64,000 nucleotides of DNA. It comes from Maritalea mobilis (GTDB lineage: Bacteria; Pseudomonadota; Alphaproteobacteria; Rhodobacterales; Rhodobacteraceae). The DNA lies in NCBI RefSeq assembly GCF_019800885.1, contig NZ_JAHVKE010000001.1, positions 124,001-188,000 on the forward strand. The letters are read 5' to 3'. Numbering within the stretch: position 1 is the first letter of the stretch; the number at the start of each line of letters is the position of its first letter. The position numbers were made by a program, and so were the translations under genes. The notes beneath the pieces were generated by a model. That model made no database searches, was not told where the DNA came from, and worked only from the letters and a program-made list of their open reading frames with translations. Of the stretch, positions 36,039 to 44,265 are shown piece by piece.

Positions 36039-36377
36039 TTATACGCCGTCCATCTGGTCGTAGGCTTCCAGCGCCTTGGTGCCGTACATCAGCGACGGTC
36101 CGCCGCCCATCATGACGCAGACCGAAACGGTTTCCTCGATCTCGGCCCGGCTGGCCCCGGCCTCTTTCGCGGCCTTGGTGTGAAAGCCGATGCAATCGAC
36201 ACATTGCTTGGCGATCCCGATGGCCAGCGCCATCAGTTCCTTGTGCTTGGTGTCGAGCGCGCCGGGTTTCAGCGTCGCCTCGTGCAACGCGAAAAACCCG
36301 TTCGCGGCCTCTTCCTGCTTGCCGCAGTAATCCTCGATGTGAACCTGGCCCTCGGCCACGACATCGTTCCAGTTCAT
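36039..36377 (-). CDS. AhpD-like carboxymuconolactone decarboxylase-family protein
   Basis: A 112-aa all-helical protein with the redox motif Cys59-x2-Cys62-x3-His66 (QCVDCIGFH), as in the peroxidase partner AhpD. It is downstream of pdhC on the same strand with a 59-base gap. AhpD of mycobacteria is re-reduced through lipoylated E2 proteins, so its place after a lipoyl-bearing E2 gene suggests a peroxide or thiol-stress link to pyruvate dehydrogenase. That link is inference; the decarboxylase activity of the family name is unlikely given the cysteines. ATG 36377 was chosen over 36395 by family start. Confidence 0.86.
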   Translation of the reverse strand: MNWNDVVAEGQVHIEDYCGKQEEAANGFFALHEATLKPGALDTKHKELMALAIGIAKQCVDCIGFHTKAAKEAGASRAEIEETVSVCVMMGGGPSLMYGTKALEAYDQMDGV

Positions 36378-36436
36378 GGGTCTGCACCCCCTCATGGTTC
36401 CGGGTTGGTCAGGAGGGGGCCAGCATGACCCCGCCC

Positions 36437-37795
36437 TCAGGCCAACATGACCATGGGGTTCTCGAGGTTGTCCACGATTTGTTGCAAAAGTTCCGCCCCG
36501 AGCGCGCCGTCGATGACCCGGTGATCGACCGAGAGGGTCACGGACATGACGGTGGCCACGGCCAGTTCGCCATCCGCGCCCACGACGGGTTTCTTCACGC
36601 CCGCGCCGACGGCGAGGATCGCGCCATGCGGCGGGTTGATGACCGCGTCGAAATTGTCGACGCCGAACATGCCGAGGTTCGAGATCGCGAAGGAGCCGCC
36701 GACATATTCATGGGGCGCCAGCTTGCGGTCGCGGGCACGGGTGGCGAGATCCTTCATCTCGGCCGAAAGCGCCGAGAGCGATTTCATCTCGGCATCTTTC
36801 AGGACCGGGGTGAAGAGGCCGCCATCGACCGCCACGGCCACGGCGACATCCGAGGGCTTGAGCTTCAGCATCCGGTCACCGGCCCAGACGGCATTGGCCG
36901 CCGGAACGGCTTGCAGGGCCAGGGCACAGGCCTTGATGATGAAGTCGTTGACCGACAGCTTCACGCCGCGCGCTTCCAGCTGCTTGTTGAGCTGGCTGCG
37001 GAACTTGAGCAGCGCGTCGAGCTTGATGTCGCGGCGCAGGTAAAAATGCGGGATGGTCTGCTTGGCTTCGGTCAGGCGCGAGGCGACCGTGCGGCGCATC
37101 CCGTCGAGCTTGACCTCTTCGTAGTCGCGGCCCTCGTACATCTTGATGACCTGCGCGGCATCGGGGCCGGTGGGCATCGCCGCAGCGGCGGGTTTCGATG
37201 CGGCAGCAGCCGGGGCCTCGGACGCGGCGGCTTGTGCCGGGGCGGGGGCGGCGCCGGCTTGGGCGTTCTCGACATCGGCCTTGACGATGCGGCCGCGCGG
37301 GCCGGAGCCCTTGATCTGGGCGAGGTCGAGCCCCTTGTCGGCGGCGATGCGGCGCGCCAGCGGCGAAGCGAAGATGCGGGTCCCGTCGCCGCCCGTGGAC
37401 GCGGCGGGCGCCGGGGTGGCGGCGGCTGCGGCAGGAGCGGGGGCGGCGGGCGCGTCGGAGCCGCCGGTGGCGGCCGCCTTCTTGCCCGCGTCAGACGCCT
37501 GCGGCGCTGACGGCGCGGCGGCATCGGCATCGCCAATGTCGTCGGCGCTTTCACCTTCTTCCAGAAGAACGGCGATGGGGCTGTTGACCTTCACCCCTTC
37601 GCTGCCTTCGGCGACAAGGATCTTGCCAATGGTGCCTTCGTCCACGGCCTCGAATTCCATCGTGGCCTTGTCGGTTTCGATCTCGGCCAGGATATCGCCG
37701 GCGGACACGGTGTCCCCCTCTTTCACCAGCCATTTGGCAAGCGTGCCTTCCTCCATCGTGGGGGAGAGGGCGGGCATCAGGATCTCTGTGGGCAT
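36437..37795 (-). CDS. pdhC: Pyruvate dehydrogenase E2, dihydrolipoamide acetyltransferase
   Basis: A 452-aa core subunit that moves acetyl from lipoate to CoA. One N-terminal lipoyl domain (1-75) has the lysine in ETDKATMEF; an Ala/Pro linker follows, then the peripheral subunit-binding domain (about 145-180: [17 protein letters not shown]), another A/P linker and the catalytic domain with the C-terminal [15 protein letters not shown], where His and Asp act. The stop is followed at 59 bases by the AhpD-like gene. E3 (lpd) is not in the window. Confidence 0.97.
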   Translation of the reverse strand: MPTEILMPALSPTMEEGTLAKWLVKEGDTVSAGDILAEIETDKATMEFEAVDEGTIGKILVAEGSEGVKVNSPIAVLLEEGESADDIGDADAAAPSAPQASDAGKKAAATGGSDAPAAPAPAAAAATPAPAASTGGDGTRIFASPLARRIAADKGLDLAQIKGSGPRGRIVKADVENAQAGAAPAPAQAAASEAPAAAASKPAAAAMPTGPDAAQVIKMYEGRDYEEVKLDGMRRTVASRLTEAKQTIPHFYLRRDIKLDALLKFRSQLNKQLEARGVKLSVNDFIIKACALALQAVPAANAVWAGDRMLKLKPSDVAVAVAVDGGLFTPVLKDAEMKSLSALSAEMKDLATRARDRKLAPHEYVGGSFAISNLGMFGVDNFDAVINPPHGAILAVGAGVKKPVVGADGELAVATVMSVTLSVDHRVIDGALGAELLQQIVDNLENPMVMLA

Positions 37796-37807
37796 GTCCG
37801 GCTCTCC

Positions 37808-39193
37808 TCAGCGATAGGTCACGGCGCGCACGGCCTCGATCACCTCGGGAACCGAGGTCAGGGCGTGCTTTTCGAGGTTCGCGGCATAGGGCATGGGCAC
37901 GTCCTTGCCCGTGCAGTTCAGAACCGGCGCATCGAGGTAGTCGAAGGCATTCTGCATCACGTAGGCCGCGATGTGGTTGCCGATGGAGCAGACCGGGAAG
38001 CCCTCTTCGACGGTGACGCAGCGGTTGGTCTTCATCACCGAGGCGATGACCGTGTCATAGTCGATGGGGCGCAGGGTGCGCAGGTCGATCACCTCGGCCT
38101 CGATCCCGTCCTTGGCCAGTTGGTCGGCAGCTTCGAGCGCATAGGTCATGCCGATGCCGAAGCTGACGATGGTCACGTCGGACCCCTCGCGCCAGATGCG
38201 CGCCTTGCCGAAGGGGATGGTCAGGTCATCGACCTGCGGCACGTCGAAGGAGCGTCCGTAGAGGATCTCGTTTTCGAGGAAGATGACCGGGTTGGGGTCG
38301 CGGATCGCGGTTTTCAGCAGGCCCTTGGCGTCGGCGGCGGAATAGGGCTGCACCACCTTGAGGCCGGGGATGTGGGAATACCACGCGGCGTAATCCTGGC
38401 TGTGCTGGGCGCCGACGCGCGCGGCGGCGCCGTTGGGGCCGCGGAACACCATGGGCGCGCCCATCTGGCCGCCGGACATGTAGAGCGTTTTGGCCGCCGA
38501 GTTGATGATCTGGTCGATCGCCTGCATGGCGAAGTTGAAGGTCATGAACTCGACGATGGGACGCAGGCCGCCAAAGGCCGCGCCGACGCCGAGACCGGCG
38601 AAGCCGTGCTCGGTGATCGGCGTGTCGATGACGCGCTTCGATCCGAACTCGTCCAGCAGGCCCTGGGTCACCTTGTAGGCGCCCTGGTACTCGGCCACTT
38701 CCTCGCCCATGACGAAGACGGTGTCGTCGCGACGCATCTCTTCGGCCATGGCATCGCGCAGCGCCTCGCGCACGGTCTGCTTTTTCATCTCGGCATCTGC
38801 CGGCCAATCGGGGCTGGTGTCGGCCATGGGCGCGGCAGCCTGCGCCGGGGTCGCGGGCGACGAGGCGGCCAGCTTGCCTTCCTCGCCTTCCAGCGCGGTG
38901 GGCACGGCGGTGCTCTGGGCCGGGGCGGCAGAGGCGTCGCTTATGTCCTCACCCTCTTCGCCGATGATGGCGATGGCGGTGTTGACCTTCACGCCTTCGG
39001 TCCCCTCTGGGACGAGGATCTTGCCGATCACGCCCTCGTCCACGGCCTCGAATTCCATCGTGGCCTTGTCGGTTTCGATTTCCGCAAGAATGTCACCGGC
39101 GGAAACGGTATCGCCCTCTTTCACCAGCCATTTGGCGAGCGTGCCTTCCTCCATGGTCGGCGACAGCGCGGGCATCAGGATTTCGGTTGCCAT
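37808..39193 (-). CDS. pdhB: Pyruvate dehydrogenase E1 beta subunit with N-terminal lipoyl domain
   Basis: A 461-aa fusion: a lipoyl domain (1-75, lysine in ETDKATMEF), an Ala/Pro linker (about 80-135) and the E1-beta transketolase-like part (about 140-461: [53 protein letters not shown]). The lipoyl part is nearly the same as that of PdhC. Such a lipoylated E1-beta is known in alphaproteobacteria. It lies 12 bases ahead of pdhC and 18 after pdhA in one operon. Confidence 0.97.
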   Translation of the reverse strand: MATEILMPALSPTMEEGTLAKWLVKEGDTVSAGDILAEIETDKATMEFEAVDEGVIGKILVPEGTEGVKVNTAIAIIGEEGEDISDASAAPAQSTAVPTALEGEEGKLAASSPATPAQAAAPMADTSPDWPADAEMKKQTVREALRDAMAEEMRRDDTVFVMGEEVAEYQGAYKVTQGLLDEFGSKRVIDTPITEHGFAGLGVGAAFGGLRPIVEFMTFNFAMQAIDQIINSAAKTLYMSGGQMGAPMVFRGPNGAAARVGAQHSQDYAAWYSHIPGLKVVQPYSAADAKGLLKTAIRDPNPVIFLENEILYGRSFDVPQVDDLTIPFGKARIWREGSDVTIVSFGIGMTYALEAADQLAKDGIEAEVIDLRTLRPIDYDTVIASVMKTNRCVTVEEGFPVCSIGNHIAAYVMQNAFDYLDAPVLNCTGKDVPMPYAANLEKHALTSVPEVIEAVRAVTYR

Positions 39194-39211
39194 CTTTTTG
39201 TTCTCCCCCGC

Positions 39212-40234
39212 TCAGGCGTTCTGCGGCGCCGCGTCGGCGTAGATGTCGGTCCAAAGCTCCTCGAGCGCGGGCTCGGGGCTTTCTTTCGAGAATTCGGCGG
39301 ATTCGTTGACGATCTCCTTGATCTCTTTGTCGATCGCCTTGAGGTCGTCTTCGGTCGCGTGATCGCCCTGCAAGAGAAGCTGGCGCACATGTTCGATGGC
39401 GTCGCGCTTCTCGCGCATTTCCTGCACCTCCTCGCGGGTCCGGTACTTGGCCGGGTCCGACATGGAGTGGCCGCGGTAGCGGTAGGTCTTCACTTCGAGG
39501 ATGTAGGGGCCCTTGCCTGCGCGGCAGTGGGCGACGGCCTTTTCGCCGGCGGCCTTCACGGCCAGCACGTCCATGCCATCGACTTCCTCGCCCTGGATAC
39601 CGTAGGCCTCGCCCCGCTTCCAGAGGTTGGGGGATTTCGAGGCGCGGGCGGTCGAGGTGCCCATGGCGTACTGGTTGTTCTCGATCACGAAGATGACCGG
39701 CAGGTCCCAAAGCTCGGCCATGTTGTAGGTCTCGGCCACCTGGCCCTGGTTGGCCGCGCCGTCGCCGAAATAGGCGAAGGTCACGCGGTCATTGCCCTTG
39801 TACATGTCCGAGAAGGCGAGGCCGGCGCCGATCGGCACCTGTGCGCCGACGATGCCATGGCCGCCGTAGAAATGCTTCTCTTTCGAGAACATGTGCATCG
39901 AGCCGCCCTTGCCCTTGGAATAGCCGCCCTCGCGGCCTGTCAACTCGGCCATGACGCCCTTGGGGTCCATGCCGCAGGCCAGCATGTGCCCGTGGTCGCG
40001 ATAGGAGGTGACGCGCTTGTCGCCGTCCTCTGCCGCGGCTTCGAGCCCGACCACGACGGCCTCCTGCCCGATATAGAGGTGGCAGAAGCCCCCGATCAGG
40101 CCCATGCCGTAAAGCTGGCCGGCCTTTTCCTCGAATCGCCGGATCAGCAGCATCTCGCGGTAATAGGTCTTGAGCTCATCGGCCGAGACATTGGGTTTTG
40201 ACGTTGATTTTGCGGCTGTTTTCCGGGTCGCCAT
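39212..40234 (-). CDS. pdhA: Pyruvate dehydrogenase E1 alpha subunit
   Basis: A 340-aa thiamine-diphosphate subunit. The ThDP motif GDGAANQGQVAETYNMAELWDLPVIFVIENN is present in pieces (YFGDGAANQGQ to IENNQYAMGTS), and the phosphorylation-loop equivalent YRYRGHSMSDPAKYRTREEV follows. The N-terminal AATRKTAAKSTSKP-like tail is basic. Start ATG 40234 has GGGAGGAG eight bases upstream. A strong near-palindrome (40263-40282) lies just ahead and is a likely operator for the pdhABC operon. Confidence 0.97.
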   Translation of the reverse strand: MATRKTAAKSTSKPNVSADELKTYYREMLLIRRFEEKAGQLYGMGLIGGFCHLYIGQEAVVVGLEAAAEDGDKRVTSYRDHGHMLACGMDPKGVMAELTGREGGYSKGKGGSMHMFSKEKHFYGGHGIVGAQVPIGAGLAFSDMYKGNDRVTFAYFGDGAANQGQVAETYNMAELWDLPVIFVIENNQYAMGTSTARASKSPNLWKRGEAYGIQGEEVDGMDVLAVKAAGEKAVAHCRAGKGPYILEVKTYRYRGHSMSDPAKYRTREEVQEMREKRDAIEHVRQLLLQGDHATEDDLKAIDKEIKEIVNESAEFSKESPEPALEELWTDIYADAAPQNA

Positions 40235-40262
40235 GGGCCTCGGCTCCTCCCTCTGGGCGGGA

Positions 40263-40282
40263 ATAGTTTAACGTTGAACTAT
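40263..40282. promoter_or_regulatory. Near-perfect palindrome upstream of pdhA (candidate operator)
   Basis: ATAGTTTAACGTTGAACTAT is a 20-base palindrome with one mismatched pair (AGTTYAACGTTRAACT core). It is 29 bases before the pdhA ATG, where a repressor would block the promoter. The cognate regulator is not in the window and I cannot name it. Confidence 0.65.
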
Positions 40283-40397
40283 CCTTAGCAAAGGCCGCGC
40301 GCGATTGCACCCCCCATGGTGACGCAACGGCGCGAAAGCGACGCAGGGCCGCCATGCGCCAGACGAATGACGCAAGGTCAGGCGCGGGGCCGGACGG

Positions 40398-40688
40398 TCA
40401 GGGCAGGATCAGCTCGTCAGGCCTAGCGTAGCCCAGAACGGCGCGCACGCGCTCGTCCAGCAGGTCGAGATCGAGGTAATCGTCCGACAGCCGCCGGGTC
40501 AGGATTTCCATCCGCTCGGTCTCGGCCTCCAGCCGGGCAAGCTCCAGCGACAGGCGGTCCACCTCGGCTTCGATCTGGATACGGCGAAACAGCCCGTGGT
40601 TCCCCTGCACCGCGGTGAAGGTGAAATACGCCCCCACGATCAGAAGCACGGGCAGGATCAGCCCTGTGGGTGAGATGGAACGCAGCAT
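40398..40688 (-). CDS. ftsB: Septum formation initiator FtsB/DivIC-like
   Basis: A 96-aa bitopic protein: a short cytoplasmic start, one membrane segment (about 8-27: TGLILPVLLIVGAYFTF) and a coiled coil (about 38-75: RIQIEAEVDRLSLELARLEAETERMEIL in part), ending LDLDLLDERVRAVLGYARPDELIL, the FtsB-type tail. FtsB links FtsQ/L in the divisome. Placement upstream of pdhA is typical in alphaproteobacteria. The next 363 bases up to bacterioferritin hold at most one tiny ORF. Confidence 0.88.
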   Translation of the reverse strand: MLRSISPTGLILPVLLIVGAYFTFTAVQGNHGLFRRIQIEAEVDRLSLELARLEAETERMEILTRRLSDDYLDLDLLDERVRAVLGYARPDELILP

Positions 40689-40827
40689 CGGTTTCTTTCT
40701 GCCTCGGATGGCCGCCTCTGTCGGGTGGCTCGGGACAGAGAATCGCACATTCCGAATCAAATGGGAATCCCCCCTGACGCGGCCGTGACCGCGCGGCGAT
40801 CCTGAGGCGACAAGGGGGGGGACGCGC

Positions 40828-40965
40828 ATGGACGCGAGGACCGACCTGACCGGACATGGCGTGACGAACCAGCCGCCCGCGCGGGGCGACGTCGGCCCTG
40901 TCGCGGGCAGCCGGCCGGGGATCGACCCGGCGCCCCTGATTTCCCGGCTGGGAGACGGTGACTGA
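40828..40965 (+). CDS. Possible 45-aa small ORF
   Basis: ATG after AAGGGGGGG encodes MDARTDLTGHGVTNQPPARG... ending PLISRLGDGD, 45 aa with a TGA. It is polar and proline/glycine-rich with no recognisable domain. The strong ribosome site is the main support; coding status is doubtful. It is the only candidate gene in the 363-base gap 40689-41052. Confidence 0.3.
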   Translation: MDARTDLTGHGVTNQPPARGDVGPVAGSRPGIDPAPLISRLGDGD

Positions 40966-40988
40966 GCGGGCAATTCGCCCCCTTGCAG

Positions 40989-41027
40989 CCTGTCAGCCAA
41001 TCCTTACGTCTGAGGCAGACGACAGGC
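40989..41027. promoter_or_regulatory. Hairpin-forming leader ahead of bacterioferritin
   Basis: CGTCTG-AGG-CAGACG (41007-41022) is enclosed by CCTGTC and GACAGG. It lies about 26 bases before the bacterioferritin start, between promoter and AAAGGAG, so it may be an operator or RNA structure. No canonical iron box is seen. Confidence 0.35.
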
Positions 41028-41052
41028 GCGACTTCGCAAAAGGAGATTTCTC

Positions 41053-41535
41053 ATGCCCCGCAACCAATCCAGCATAGCCTCCCTGCAACAGGCGCTTTCG
41101 ATGGAACTGACCGCGTCGCAGCAATACCTGCTGCATGCGCATGTGCTCGAGGATTGGGGCCTCGACAAGCTGGCCGCGAAGATGCGCGAAGAGATGCAGG
41201 AAGAGCTGGGCCATGCCGGCAAGTTCATCGAGCGGATCATCTATCTCGGCGGGACGCCGCGTGTCGTGCCCGCGGCCGAGCCGGTGAAGGCCAACAGCCT
41301 GAAAGAGATGTTCGAGGCCGACCGCAAGGACGAGGAAGAGGCGATCGAGTTCTACTCGAAATCCGCGAAGGAGGCGTTCGAGGCGAACGATATCGGCAGC
41401 CGGATGCTGTTCGAGTCCATCGTCATGGACGAGGAAGGGCATTGGGGCTGGCTGGACCAGCAACTCGACCTGCTGGAGCGGATGGGCGAGCCGACCTTCA
41501 TCCAGACCTATTTCTCGGGCGATGCCGAGGGCTGA
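41053..41535 (+). CDS. bfr: Bacterioferritin with Leu at the haem-ligand position
   Basis: A 160-aa four-helix ferritin storing iron. In E. coli Bfr numbering all ferroxidase ligands are here: Glu18, Tyr25, Glu51, His54, Glu94, Glu127 and His130. Position 52, the axial haem Met of Bfr, is Leu (EELGHAG), so the cage may bind no haem; it could also pair with a second subunit that has Met. ATG 41053 has AAAGGAG upstream. It has its own terminator and is therefore probably monocistronic. Confidence 0.93.
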   Translation: MPRNQSSIASLQQALSMELTASQQYLLHAHVLEDWGLDKLAAKMREEMQEELGHAGKFIERIIYLGGTPRVVPAAEPVKANSLKEMFEADRKDEEEAIEFYSKSAKEAFEANDIGSRMLFESIVMDEEGHWGWLDQQLDLLERMGEPTFIQTYFSGDAEG

Positions 41536-41555
41536 CACGCCGTGACCGAGTGCAG

Positions 41556-41584
41556 AAAGGCCGGGGCATGCCCCGGCCTTTTTC
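41556..41584. terminator. Strong terminator between bfr and fba
   Basis: A perfect 26-base palindrome AAAGGCCGGGGC/ATGCCCCGGCC... followed by TTTTTCG on the plus strand, 20 bases past the bfr stop. It also lies 3' of the convergent fba. Confidence 0.88.
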
Positions 41585-41603
41585 GTTGCGCGCAGGCGTC
41601 GCC

Positions 41604-42494
41604 TCAGGTGATCGAGGCGGCGTGGATCGCGTCGATGGCGTCGGACAGGGTGGCGTTGAACTTCTCGTCGGACTGTTGCGCGGAAAGGCCTTCGGTCAGG
41701 GCGCGGCTGAAGCTGGCGATCATGCCGGTGTTCTCGGCCAGTTTCGCGTTCGCCTCGTCGCGGGCATAGCCGCCCGACAGCGCCACGACACGCAGCACCT
41801 TGGGATGTGCGATCAGCGGGGCGTAGAGGTTGGCCCGGGTCGGCAGGGTCAGCTTCAGCATCACCTGCTGGCCGTCCGGCACGCTGTCGAGGTTCTTCTG
41901 GATCTCGGCCAGCAGGATCTCCTCGGCGGCCTCCTTGTCGGGGATCGAGATCGTCACCTCGGGTTCGATGATCGGCACCAGGCCCTTGGCCAGCACCTCG
42001 GCGCCCAGCTTGAACTGCTGCGCCACCACGTCGGCGATGCCCTTGGCGTTGGCCGCATCGATGACCGAGCGTTCCTTGGTGCCGAAGATGCCGGCGGCGA
42101 CGGCGCGGTCGAGCAGCGCGTCAAGGCCGGGGATCGGCTTCATCCGGCGCACGCCATCGGCCTCGTCCTCCAGCCCCTTGTCGATCTTGAGGAAGGGGAC
42201 GACGCCGCGCTCTTTCCACAGATAGGTGGCCGAGGGCATGCCGCCGATCTCGCGATCCATCGTCATCTCGAACAGGATCGCGCCGATGACCTTCTCGCCG
42301 TTGAAGGCGGGGGCCGTTGCGATCCGCGCGCGCATCTCGTGGATCAGGTCGAACATCTCGTCTTCCGAGGAATAGGCGTCTTCCTCGATGCCATAGAGCC
42401 GCAGCGCCTTGGGGGTGGAGCCGCCCGACTGGTCAAGCGCGGCGATGAAGCCCTGACCGGTTTTCATCTGTTCTTTCATCGCGTCGCTGGCCAT
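41604..42494 (-). CDS. fba: Fructose-bisphosphate aldolase, class I
   Basis: A 296-aa Schiff-base aldolase of the bacterial class I type. Family motifs are GFIAALDQSGGSTPKAL, MTMDREI, FLKIDKGL, PIIEPEVTI and VMLKLTLPT, with catalytic lysine in LKLTLP and the RVVALSGGYARDEAN phosphate loop. It cleaves or makes FBP in glycolysis and gluconeogenesis. Class I rather than class II is usual in roseobacters. ATG 42494 was chosen by the ASDAMKEQM start. pgk, gap and tkt lie close on the same strand. Confidence 0.95.
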   Translation of the reverse strand: MASDAMKEQMKTGQGFIAALDQSGGSTPKALRLYGIEEDAYSSEDEMFDLIHEMRARIATAPAFNGEKVIGAILFEMTMDREIGGMPSATYLWKERGVVPFLKIDKGLEDEADGVRRMKPIPGLDALLDRAVAAGIFGTKERSVIDAANAKGIADVVAQQFKLGAEVLAKGLVPIIEPEVTISIPDKEAAEEILLAEIQKNLDSVPDGQQVMLKLTLPTRANLYAPLIAHPKVLRVVALSGGYARDEANAKLAENTGMIASFSRALTEGLSAQQSDEKFNATLSDAIDAIHAASIT

Positions 42495-42594
42495 CTGTCA
42501 TGCACTCCTTGGTCGTTGATAAGGGATCGCCCCCGGGTCTAAGCCGGGGCCGATGGCCTGTAAATCATGGTGGCGCAAACATGCGCCGGATTTG

Positions 42595-44202
42595 TCATTC
42601 GACGCGGTATCGGCCTGCCAGATCGCCCTCGATCCACGCGGATAGCGCGATCGCCTCGATGTCAGAGGAAAGCGCGGCCCAGGCGGCCCGCACCTCGGGG
42701 CCGCGGGCCTCGAACCGGCCGGTGATCTCGGTCAGAAGCTGCGGTGCGCCGACATCGCCTGCCGCCTCGGCCAGGATCGCCAGGAGGTAGGCGTTGGCGT
42801 AGTTGCGGGGCCGGTCCATGCCGGTGAAGAAGGCAACCGATAGATCCCGCAGGGCGCGCGGGTCGCCCCCCTCGGGCAGGTTCGCCGCCAGCGTCTCGGC
42901 GGTCCAGCCATTGCCCTCCTGCAGGTCCAGCACCTCGGGCGTGGTCAACCGCGCCTCCAGCCCGTCGAGCAGGCTGACGACGCCGGGCGCCCCCGAGGCC
43001 TGAAGGGCCAGCGCGTAGGCCTGAACCGGGTCGCGGTCGGCCATGGCGCGGGCCGAGAGCAATGTCGCCTCGGCATAGGCCGGGTCGCCGGACGCCACCA
43101 GCGGCGCCAGCACGTCCAGCGCACGGGAGGGCGCGCGCGGCACGCCTTCGCCGGACAGCAACGCCGCCCCCAGCGTCAGGCGCTCCTCGTCGCTCAGGTC
43201 CTCGGCCCCCAGCCGGGACAGAAGGGCGGTGTCGATCAGGGCGGAGCGGGCGGACGGCGCACTGCGCGCGTCGAGCGCAAGCAGCGAGATCAGCCGCGCG
43301 GGTTTTTCATAGGCCTCGGGCTCGATCGTCAGCCCGCCCGCCGGCAGGTCCGCCTCCAGCGTGAGTTCACCCGGGTCCTGCATGAACCGCGCAACCTCGG
43401 CCATCAGGTCATCGACGAAGTCGCGTTCCGCCGCGCCGATGGCCTGGGTTCCGCCCTCGGTCAGTACGTCGATCAGCCCCTCGGTGCCCAGTTGCACCAC
43501 CGCGTCGGGCTGGCGCAGGGCAGGGGGCATGATGGCCCCCGCCGCGTCCCAGCCGCCGCGATCCTGGAAGCTCAGCACGGCGCGGGTCAGCCGGATGGCC
43601 GGGTCACCGGGCATGCCGTTCTCACCGGGGCGGGGCAGGATGGTGCCCGCCGCCGACAGGTCGAGCACGCCGACGCCGTTCAGCGCCATCGTCGCGTCGA
43701 TCAGCATTTCGCCCGTCGGGGTGACGTATTCGACGTCCACGCCGACCCGGTCGAAGGCCAGCTGGCCAAGGCCCATCGTGCGCAGGGGCATCGCCGTGTC
43801 GCTTGGCAGGCAGGCCAGCGTCGCCGCCGCCCCCACCGCGCCGATGCGCGCCGCCGAGATGTCGCTGACGGCCGCAAAGGGGCTGGCCGAGAGCGTCACC
43901 CGGTCCAGCGTGATCTCGCAGAGCCGCGCGCGGTCATAGGGCAGGTGCGGGCGCAGCGTGACGCCCGACAGGCTGACCTGTCCGCGCAGGATGTCGGTCG
44001 AGAGGTGCTGGTATTCCACCTCCATCTGGGTGCGCAGCGCGGCGATGCCGAAATTGGCCAGAATCCCCGCCAGCCGGTCGGGGGCGAGGATTTCCGCGAA
44101 ACCGGGGCGCGGGTCGCCCTCTTGCGCGACGGCGGGCAGGGGCAGCGCCAGCCCGGCCGCGATCAACGCGGCGCGGGGCAGGGATCGAAATACGGACAAC
44201 AT
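42595..44202 (-). CDS. Secreted protein of unknown function, helical-repeat C-terminus
   Basis: A 535-aa protein with a signal peptide ending LPAVAQEG. The N-terminal about 270 residues look beta-rich (QVSLSGVTLRPHLPYDRARLC, ITLDRVTLSAS), somewhat like AsmA-type lipid-transfer repeats. The C-terminal about 230 residues are alpha-helical with Sel1/TPR-like units (ERLTLGAALLSGEGVPRA, AEATLLSARAMAD, NYANAYLLAILAEAAGD). No enzyme motif seen. It stands between fba and pgk, with pgk upstream on the same strand. Probably periplasmic. I assign no function. Confidence 0.8.
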   Translation of the reverse strand: MLSVFRSLPRAALIAAGLALPLPAVAQEGDPRPGFAEILAPDRLAGILANFGIAALRTQMEVEYQHLSTDILRGQVSLSGVTLRPHLPYDRARLCEITLDRVTLSASPFAAVSDISAARIGAVGAAATLACLPSDTAMPLRTMGLGQLAFDRVGVDVEYVTPTGEMLIDATMALNGVGVLDLSAAGTILPRPGENGMPGDPAIRLTRAVLSFQDRGGWDAAGAIMPPALRQPDAVVQLGTEGLIDVLTEGGTQAIGAAERDFVDDLMAEVARFMQDPGELTLEADLPAGGLTIEPEAYEKPARLISLLALDARSAPSARSALIDTALLSRLGAEDLSDEERLTLGAALLSGEGVPRAPSRALDVLAPLVASGDPAYAEATLLSARAMADRDPVQAYALALQASGAPGVVSLLDGLEARLTTPEVLDLQEGNGWTAETLAANLPEGGDPRALRDLSVAFFTGMDRPRNYANAYLLAILAEAAGDVGAPQLLTEITGRFEARGPEVRAAWAALSSDIEAIALSAWIEGDLAGRYRVE

Positions 44203-44265
44203 GAATGGGGCCTCCCTTGGAACAGGACCGGCCCTAGCGTAGCGCGATTCGGGGATGCGTCTGCC

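Noticed and set aside
37865-40201. A 778-codon open frame on the plus strand
   Set aside because: Opposite strand of pdhB and pdhA; composition is typical of GC-rich shadow frames.
40983-42542. A 519-codon open frame on the plus strand
   Set aside because: It crosses bfr out of frame and then runs antisense to fba; bfr and fba are both certain.
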